DNA from: Haloplanus aerogenes
GTDB lineage: Archaea; Halobacteriota; Halobacteria; Halobacteriales; Haloferacaceae
Assembly: GCF_003856835.1 (NCBI RefSeq)
Contig: NZ_CP034145.1
Coordinates: forward strand, 682,001 to 746,000
DNA length: 64,000 nt
Direction: 5' to 3'
In this document: in pieces, positions 59,619-64,000 of the stretch
How positions within the stretch are numbered: the stretch's first letter is position 1
How the letters are laid out: each line of letters starts with the position of its first letter
Program-made: the position numbers and the translations under genes
The notes under the pieces: model-generated
The model's input: the letters and a program-made list of their open reading frames with translations, nothing else
Database searches by the model: none
What the model was told of the DNA's origin: nothing

Positions 59619-60679
59619 GCGGCGATCACCCCCACGGCCGCCAGCCCGAACGCCAGCCATCCGGCCCGTGAGACGACGGCGACGCCACGCTCGGCGGCCG
59701 CGCGCGTCGGCAGGTCGTCGGACCCCGTCCGACTGTCACCGGCTTCGCTCACCGGACTGCGTCCGGTGGTCTGAGGGACGTCGTCCCTCTCTGCCCGAGG
59801 CGTCTCCGACGCCTCGCTGTCGCCGGACCGTGTCCGGCTTCCGGCGGTGCGTCGCACCTCCTCGTCCGGGGACCGTCGATCCTCGATCAGGTCGTACGCG
59901 CCGGGCTTGCTCAGCCGAACGCCCAGTACGACGGCGAGCGTCGCCATCGGCCATCCGGCGTTGGGTGAGGCGGGTCGGCGAGCGAGCGGACGGGCGCGGC
60001 GGAGGGCGTCGGGCCGCCCCGCGGCGACGGCCAGCAAGCCAGCGCTCGTGCGTGCGGGAATCCACATTACCACGTCGTCGAGGCGGGCGGGCGCCCAGCC
60101 CATCGGCACCGAGCGGTAGCCGAAGGTGGAGTCGAGGGTGTTGACGGCCTTGATCCACGCCGCGGCGCCCGCGGCCGCCGGGAGCGAGAGCGGCGCGAGG
60201 AGGGCGAAGCCCGCGAGTGGGGCGACGAGGCCGTCGCTCAGGTTCTCTGCGGCGCTCTCGACGGCGGCGCTGCGCACCTCGCCCGCGGAGAGGGCGGCGG
60301 CGTCCCGGCCCGCGAGCGAGCGCAGGCGCTCCCGCGCGGCCGCGAGGTCCGTCTCGCTCGCGGCGACGACGGCGCGTGCCTCGTCCAGCAGCATCCGCCG
60401 ACTGGTCGAGACGAAGCAGGCGAGGCCGGCGAGGGCAGCGCCGACGAGCGGGTCGAGTCGCATCCCGAGGGCGACGACGACGGCGACGACGCCCGCGGCG
60501 GCGAAGGGGACGAACAGTGCCGTGGCCACTCCGGCCAGTCGCGGGTGGGACCATTCGCGGTCCAGTGGGCCGAGCGCCCGGCCGAGCCACGCGACCGGGT
60601 GGAGGGACGCGGGGGGTTCGGCGACGAGGCGGTCCCCAACCGCGGCGAGGGCGACGCTCCCGGCGGCGAGGAGGGTCAC
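59612..60679 (-). CDS. cbiB: Adenosylcobinamide-phosphate synthase with a hairpin-array insert
   Basis: 355 residues. The membrane-protein core has 'LAAVGDRLVAEPPASLHPVAWLGRALG', 'WIKAVNTLDSTFGYR' and 'PARLDDVVMWIPAR'. Near residue 270 a long hydrophilic stretch of about 60 residues ('RSPDEEVRRTAGSRTRSG', 'ASETPRAERDDVPQTTG', 'SEAGDSRTGSDD') replaces the usual short loop. It is encoded by an array of at least six 3-base-loop hairpins (59717-59858) and returns to the family's final helix ('AVVSRAGWLAFGLAAVGVIAAC'). The frame is intact. It attaches aminopropanol to cobyric acid. Confidence 0.87.
   Translation of the reverse strand: MTLLAAGSVALAAVGDRLVAEPPASLHPVAWLGRALGPLDREWSHPRLAGVATALFVPFAAAGVVAVVVALGMRLDPLVGAALAGLACFVSTSRRMLLDEARAVVAASETDLAAARERLRSLAGRDAAALSAGEVRSAAVESAAENLSDGLVAPLAGFALLAPLSLPAAAGAAAWIKAVNTLDSTFGYRSVPMGWAPARLDDVVMWIPARTSAGLLAVAAGRPDALRRARPLARRPASPNAGWPMATLAVVLGVRLSKPGAYDLIEDRRSPDEEVRRTAGSRTRSGDSEASETPRAERDDVPQTTGRSPVSEAGDSRTGSDDLPTRAAAERGVAVVSRAGWLAFGLAAVGVIAAC
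59717..59858 (-). repeat. Six-hairpin array (all with 3-base loops) inside cbiB
   Basis: In plus-strand order: GTCGGAC-CCC-GTCCGAC, CACCGGAC-TGC-GTCCGGTG, GAGGGAC-GTC-GTCCCTC, CGAGGCGTC-TCC-GACGCCTCG, GCCGGAC-CGT-GTCCGGC and GGTGC-GTC-GCACC, at 59717, 59750, 59773, 59796, 59822 and 59846. All arms are perfect. The fourth is preceded on the minus strand by GACAGCGAGG, the shared element start. Confidence 0.8.
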
Positions 60680-61329
60680 GGCCCGCCCTCCAGCGCGTCG
60701 TCGAGGGCGGTCAGCGGTGTGTCGGACACGTCGACGAACCGTCCGCCGATGGCTTCGATGCCGCCGTCGGTGTCGGGGTCGTCGCCGACGTGGACGAGTC
60801 GTTCCACCGCGACGCCCAGGTCGGCCGCCACCGTCTCGAACGGGCGGGGATGCGGTTTGCGGAAGCCGCAGGCGGCGCTGGTGACGACGGCGTCGAAGGC
60901 GTCGCGGAGGTCCGCGCGGACGAGCGTTCGCGAGACGAGTTCCGGCACGCTACAGTTCGAGCAGAGACCGACGGGGCCGCGTTTACGGGCGGCGGCGAGG
61001 GCGGCGTCGACGCCCGGTCGGCGGCGCACGTCGGGGTCGAACGCGGCGACGACGGCGCGTCGGACGACGGTGTCGGACGCGTCGACGCCGCGGCTCCGGA
61101 GCGCGGCGGCGACGTGGGCGGGGAGGGGGAGTTCCGCGCCGTCGGGCGTGTCGATGTGCGGGGTGCGGTAGGCGGCCGTCCAGTCGTCGGGGACGGTGAC
61201 ACCCCGGTCGCGAAGCTCTCGAGCGACGGCGTCGGCCGGGTTTGCGGGCATCTCGGCCGTCACGAGCGTCCCGAAGAGGTCGAACGACACGGGCACGCTT
61301 TCCGCTCGGTGTGGAGGCACTTTAAGCAT
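60676..61329 (-). CDS. HAD-superfamily phosphatase at the head of the cobalamin operon
   Basis: 217 residues. HAD motif 1 'VSFDLFGTLVTAEMP' (Asp nucleophile), motif 2 'VGLCSNCSVPELVS', Lys in 'GFRKPHPRPFE', and motif 4 'LVHVGDDPDTDGG'. Being the first gene of the operon and overlapping cbiB by 4 bases, it could be the missing alpha-ribazole-5'-phosphate (or cobalamin-5'-phosphate) phosphatase, replacing CobC/CobZ, but this is inferred from context only. Alternatively an unrelated HAD. Confidence 0.8.
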   Translation of the reverse strand: MLKVPPHRAESVPVSFDLFGTLVTAEMPANPADAVARELRDRGVTVPDDWTAAYRTPHIDTPDGAELPLPAHVAAALRSRGVDASDTVVRRAVVAAFDPDVRRRPGVDAALAAARKRGPVGLCSNCSVPELVSRTLVRADLRDAFDAVVTSAACGFRKPHPRPFETVAADLGVAVERLVHVGDDPDTDGGIEAIGGRFVDVSDTPLTALDDALEGGP

Positions 61330-61383
61330 CGTCGTCGCGGCTCCGAGGGGTACGGTTACGTCGTTGTCGGCCCAGATCCGACC

Positions 61384-62103
61384 GTGACGGTCGCCCGCCT
61401 CCGCTCGCTCTCGACGCCCGCCGACGCCGCCGACTGGTACGCGGCGGGGCGCGCGTACACCCGGCGCGTCGCCGAAGGGATGGATTTCGACGGCGTCGAC
61501 CGGATCGACGGCGCGGACGTTGCGGCGACGCTGCGGACCGATCCCGCCGGGCTGTCGCCCCGCGAGGCCGAGTCGGTGGTCGGCGTCTTACTCGGCGATG
61601 CCGTCTACTCGGAGCCGTTCTGCGCGTGGATGCCGACGTGGTACGAACTCGCGGTGGTGCCGCTCGCGCGGGTGCTCGAACGGCGCCTGCGAACGATTGC
61701 TCGCGAGGTGGCGGCGGCGACGGGCGTGGTCGTGACGGCTCCCCGGCTCTCGCGCCCGCGTGACACGCTCGTGGCGGGCCGGTCACCGCTTGCGGGCGTG
61801 TCGGGCTTTCGCGAGCGGTTCGTCCTCGCGGCGGCAGTGACACACGTCGAGTGGTTCGGGCACGCCGCCGCGGCGGACGGTATCGACGTGCCGGCGGCGT
61901 TGCTCGACCGTACGCGGCGCGAGACGCTCGCGTACTACGCCGGGATCCGCCCGACGCTGTCGCCGCGAGTTCGCCGCTTCCAGCACCTCCTCTTTTCGGA
62001 CGACGACTGGGTGCGCGACGTGGACGCGGCGTACGGCCTCGATAGCTGGTTGTTCGCGCTGTGGGCGCGGTTGCTCGGCGCGGAACGCCGGCGGTTGGCG
62101 TAG
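61384..62103 (+). CDS. Hypothetical haloarchaeal protein
   Basis: 239 residues from GTG 61384, mostly helical with 'GMDFDGVDRIDGADVAATLRTD' and a C-terminus rich in Arg/Trp ('TRRETLAYYAGIRPTLSPRVRRFQHLLFSDDDW', 'LDSWLFALWARLLGAERRRL'). No recognised motif. It diverges from the HAD gene with a 54-bp gap. Possibly related in function to the cobalamin genes by position, but this is weak. Confidence 0.55.
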   Translation: MTVARLRSLSTPADAADWYAAGRAYTRRVAEGMDFDGVDRIDGADVAATLRTDPAGLSPREAESVVGVLLGDAVYSEPFCAWMPTWYELAVVPLARVLERRLRTIAREVAAATGVVVTAPRLSRPRDTLVAGRSPLAGVSGFRERFVLAAAVTHVEWFGHAAAADGIDVPAALLDRTRRETLAYYAGIRPTLSPRVRRFQHLLFSDDDWVRDVDAAYGLDSWLFALWARLLGAERRRLA

Positions 62104-62171
62104 GCCGTCCGACAGACATCCGTCAGACACGCACGAAGGTTTCAAATATTGGGGGTGCGTGACAGGGAACG

Positions 62172-62678
62172 ATGAGCAAGATCACGTTCCGCGCCGACGA
62201 CGATCTCGTCGAGCGACTGGAGGCGTTCGACGCCTCCAAAAGCGAGGTGATGCGCGAGGCGTTGCGCACTTACCTCGACGACGCGGAGCGTGACGAGTCG
62301 TCGAACACCGGATCGGACGGGCTCGAAGCGATGCTCGCGGAGTACGCGTTCGCAGCGCGCGAACCACCGGAGATCAACGTAAACGTCACGGTGGACGGCG
62401 AGACGGCGGAGCCGTCGGACGTGTCCGTCGACCGCGAGGCCGACCCGACGGCGCGTAAGACGGAGCGTGACACGGCCGAGGGGACGACGGGATCGCACAA
62501 CACGTGTTCGCAGTGTGGCGAGGAGATGTCGGCGGGGCACGTCTACTGCCCGAACTGCGGCGAGAAGGCTACACACCGCGTGTTCTGCGACTGTGGCGAC
62601 GAGCTTCGATCCGACTGGGCGTTCTGTCCGAGCTGTGGTCGTCGCACCCCAGCGGCGGACGTGCTCGACCGGCCGTAA
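62172..62678 (+). CDS. cdrL: Cell-division regulator CdrL-like: RHH plus double zinc ribbon
   Basis: 168 residues. N-terminal ribbon-helix-helix ('MSKITFRADDDLVERLEAFD' and 'KSEVMREALRTYLDDAE'), an acidic linker and C-terminal paired zinc ribbons ('CSQCGEEMSAGHVYCPNCGEK' region, then 'CDCGDELRSDWAFCPSCGRR'). The position directly upstream of an RHH mini-gene and ftsZ2 is that of CdrL in Halobacterium and Haloferax, where CdrS/CdrL regulate division gene expression. ATG 62172. A 190-bp region with operator repeats follows it. Confidence 0.85.
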   Translation: MSKITFRADDDLVERLEAFDASKSEVMREALRTYLDDAERDESSNTGSDGLEAMLAEYAFAAREPPEINVNVTVDGETAEPSDVSVDREADPTARKTERDTAEGTTGSHNTCSQCGEEMSAGHVYCPNCGEKATHRVFCDCGDELRSDWAFCPSCGRRTPAADVLDRP

Positions 62679-62695
62679 GGCACTCACACCGGTTT

Positions 62696-62853
62696 GTCTT
62701 ACAACGGCCGTTAATTTTATAAGGTATTGGTCTCTTGGTATGTCCGCGTAAGACGGTCGTCTTACAGGGTCGCCGGCCACGGGGCGCAAACCCCGCTGTC
62801 GGCCGGTTCAGCCGTGTAAGACAGCATACGGGGCGATGCCCCGCCCGTCTTAC
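62696..62853 (+). promoter_or_regulatory. cdrS-ftsZ2 promoter with five GTCTTAC/GTAAGAC operator repeats
   Basis: GTCTTAC at 62696-62702, 62759-62765 and 62847-62853; GTAAGAC at 62748-62754 and 62816-62822. The middle pair forms an inverted repeat GTAAGAC-GGTC-GTCTTAC. A TATA candidate 'ttaattttataagg' (62711-62724) lies between the first and second copies. A hairpin CGGGGC-GAT-GCCCCG (62829-62843) with a 3-base loop sits in the leader. The repeats are suitable for RHH proteins such as CdrS or CdrL. Confidence 0.7.
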
Positions 62854-62868
62854 CGGGGGAATGCAACA

Positions 62869-63051
62869 ATGGAGCGTGTGACACTACGAATTCCGAAGCA
62901 GCAGATCGAGGAGGTCGAACAGATGGTCGAGACGGGAGAGTTCCCGAATCGAAGCGAAGCCATCCGCTCGGCAGTCCGCGAGATGCTCAACGAACAGAGC
63001 GAGTCCCGTGACGAGAAGCGCAACCGTAACCGCGGCTGGGCGAAGGTGTGA
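62869..63051 (+). CDS. cdrS: Cell-division regulator CdrS: ribbon-helix-helix transcription factor
   Basis: 60 residues: '[20 protein letters not shown]' then '[19 protein letters not shown]' and a basic C-terminus ('[14 protein letters not shown]'). A small RHH regulator immediately upstream of ftsZ2 (2-base gap), exactly the arrangement of cdrS in other haloarchaea, where it controls ftsZ2 and other division genes. ATG 62869 was chosen over the upstream ATG 62836 because the RHH begins there. Confidence 0.9.
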   Translation: MERVTLRIPKQQIEEVEQMVETGEFPNRSEAIRSAVREMLNEQSESRDEKRNRNRGWAKV

Positions 63052-63053
63052 CG

Positions 63054-64000
63054 ATGCAGGGATTCGTCCAAGACGCCATCGAGCGCGAGGAGGCCGAACA
63101 GCGGGACGCCGACGAGGACGACTCGTTCGGCGACCCGCGCATCGTCATCGTCGGTGCGGGTGGCGCCGGCAACAACACCGTCAACCGCCTGTACAACATC
63201 GGCGTCGACGGTGCGGAGACGGTCGCCATCAACACCGACAAACAGCACCTGAAGATGATTGAGGCCGACACGAAGATCCTCGTCGGCAAATCGCTGACTC
63301 AGGGGCTCGGTGCCGGTGGCGACCCCTCGATGGGTGAGCGTGCGACCGAGATGGCCCAGGGGACGATCAAGGAAGTCCTCGGCGAGGCCGACCTCGTCTT
63401 CGTGACGGCCGGGATGGGCGGCGGTACCGGTACCGGCGCCGCGCCCGTCGTCTCCAAGATCGCCAAAGAGCAGGGCGCCATCGTCGTCGGCATGGTGTCG
63501 ACGCCGTTCAACGTCGAGCGTGCTCGCACGGTGAAAGCCGAAGAGGGGCTGGAAAAGCTCCGCGGCGAAGCCGATTCGATCATCGTCCTCGACAACAACC
63601 GCTTGCTGGACTACGTGCCCAACCTGCCCATCGGCAAGGCGTTCTCCGTGATGGACCAGATCATCGCCGAGACCGTCAAGGGCATCTCCGAGACTATCAC
63701 GCAGCCGTCCCTGATCAACCTGGACTACGCGGACATGTCCACGATCATGAATCAGGGCGGCGTCGCGGTGATGCTCGTCGGCGAGACGCAGGACAAGAAC
63801 AAGACACAAGAGGTGGTGAGCGACGCGATGAACCACCCCCTCTTGGACGTGGACTACCGCGGTGCGTCCGGTGGACTCGTCCACATCACCGGCGGTCCCG
63901 ACCTCACGCTGAAAGAGGCCGAAGGCATCGCCAACAACATCACCGAACGACTGGAGGCGAGCGCCAACGTCATCTGGGGCGCGCGCATCCAGGAGGAGTA
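63054..64000 (+). CDS. ftsZ2: Cell division protein FtsZ2, partial (right edge)
   Basis: At least 315 residues; no stop before the window ends. The acidic N-terminus ('[23 protein letters not shown]') is followed by the GTPase domain: '[17 protein letters not shown]', the tubulin signature '[16 protein letters not shown]', 'TPFNVER', 'NNRLLDYVP' and '[17 protein letters not shown]'. In Haloferax FtsZ2 works with FtsZ1 at the division ring. The 2-base spacing from cdrS and shared operator region show co-expression. Confidence 0.95.
   Translation, partial: MQGFVQDAIEREEAEQRDADEDDSFGDPRIVIVGAGGAGNNTVNRLYNIGVDGAETVAINTDKQHLKMIEADTKILVGKSLTQGLGAGGDPSMGERATEMAQGTIKEVLGEADLVFVTAGMGGGTGTGAAPVVSKIAKEQGAIVVGMVSTPFNVERARTVKAEEGLEKLRGEADSIIVLDNNRLLDYVPNLPIGKAFSVMDQIIAETVKGISETITQPSLINLDYADMSTIMNQGGVAVMLVGETQDKNKTQEVVSDAMNHPLLDVDYRGASGGLVHITGGPDLTLKEAEGIANNITERLEASANVIWGARIQEE

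Noticed and set aside
1-64000. CRISPR arrays, tRNA or rRNA genes
   Set aside because: No regularly spaced identical repeats and no tRNA cloverleaf or rRNA-like segment was found; short gaps between genes leave little room.

Overview
The window is chromosomal DNA from an extremely halophilic archaeon (class Halobacteria). The basis is the high GC, the strongly acidic proteins rich in Asp, Glu, Thr and Val, the TATA boxes sitting about 25-30 bases upstream of start codons with almost no leader, the ATGA, GTGA and TGATG gene overlaps, and several families found mainly in haloarchaea (HalOD1 output domain, the CdrS/CdrL-FtsZ2 division locus, halocyanin, GTP-dependent CobY, archaeal pilus TadC/PilC clusters). 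I cannot name the genus. No rRNA, tRNA or CRISPR array was seen.

Layout. 1-2.6 kb: a MIP18/DUF59 protein and an amidohydrolase diverge from a zinc alcohol dehydrogenase; this trio resembles the accessory genes of bacterial propane monooxygenase operons and may be the right edge of such a locus. 2.7-7.6 kb: a DUF1684 protein, a ferritin-like protein, a membrane GAF histidine kinase and a fumarate reductase/L-aspartate oxidase-type flavoprotein. 7.7-10.4 kb: an IS200/IS605-type element (tnpA, a frameshifted ribbon-helix-helix gene, tnpB) flanked by fragments of two unrelated genes. 10.4-18.1 kb: a short kinase, UspA, a TadC/PilC plus pilin-like operon with no ATPase next to it, a zinc-ribbon mini-protein and another kinase. 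18.2-26.8 kb: a second DUF1684 protein, a cupin, a dienelactone hydrolase lipoprotein, a divergent thermosome with a His-rich tail, and an amide locus (two acetamidase/formamidase paralogues around an AmiS/UreI channel). 26.9-37.4 kb: paired CrcB fluoride channels, an MhqD/MhqO-like quinone-detoxification pair, an RCK potassium channel, a tartrate/malate dehydrogenase, a rhodanese-lactamase fusion, a MOSC protein and a PduS/RnfC-like protein lacking Fe-S cysteines. 37.4-50.2 kb: an aldo-keto reductase, photolyase, broken azlC, halocyanin, DsbA-like thioredoxin, HtrA-type protease and a large surface protein. 50.3-61.3 kb: a compact minus-strand cobalamin operon (HAD, cbiB, cobS, cobY, cobT, cobD, cbiZ, cobO, a membrane protein, cbiP, a MinD-type ATPase and its partner). 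62.1-64 kb: cdrL, cdrS and the start of ftsZ2.

The most unusual signal is a family of very small paired hairpins, each with a 3-base loop, inserted inside protein-coding genes. Related copies lie in the photolyase gene, azlC (a 47-bp insertion between 8-bp direct repeats that breaks the frame), the cobT-like gene, and a six-hairpin array in cbiB. The stems differ in sequence but keep base pairing. A similar 45-bp in-frame insert sits in tnpA, and the repeated VEHGST segments in two histidine kinases also form 3-base-loop hairpins. I know of no described element matching this. Separately, an 80-bp palindrome sits immediately upstream of cobO, and five copies of GTCTTAC/GTAAGAC surround the cdrS-ftsZ2 promoter.
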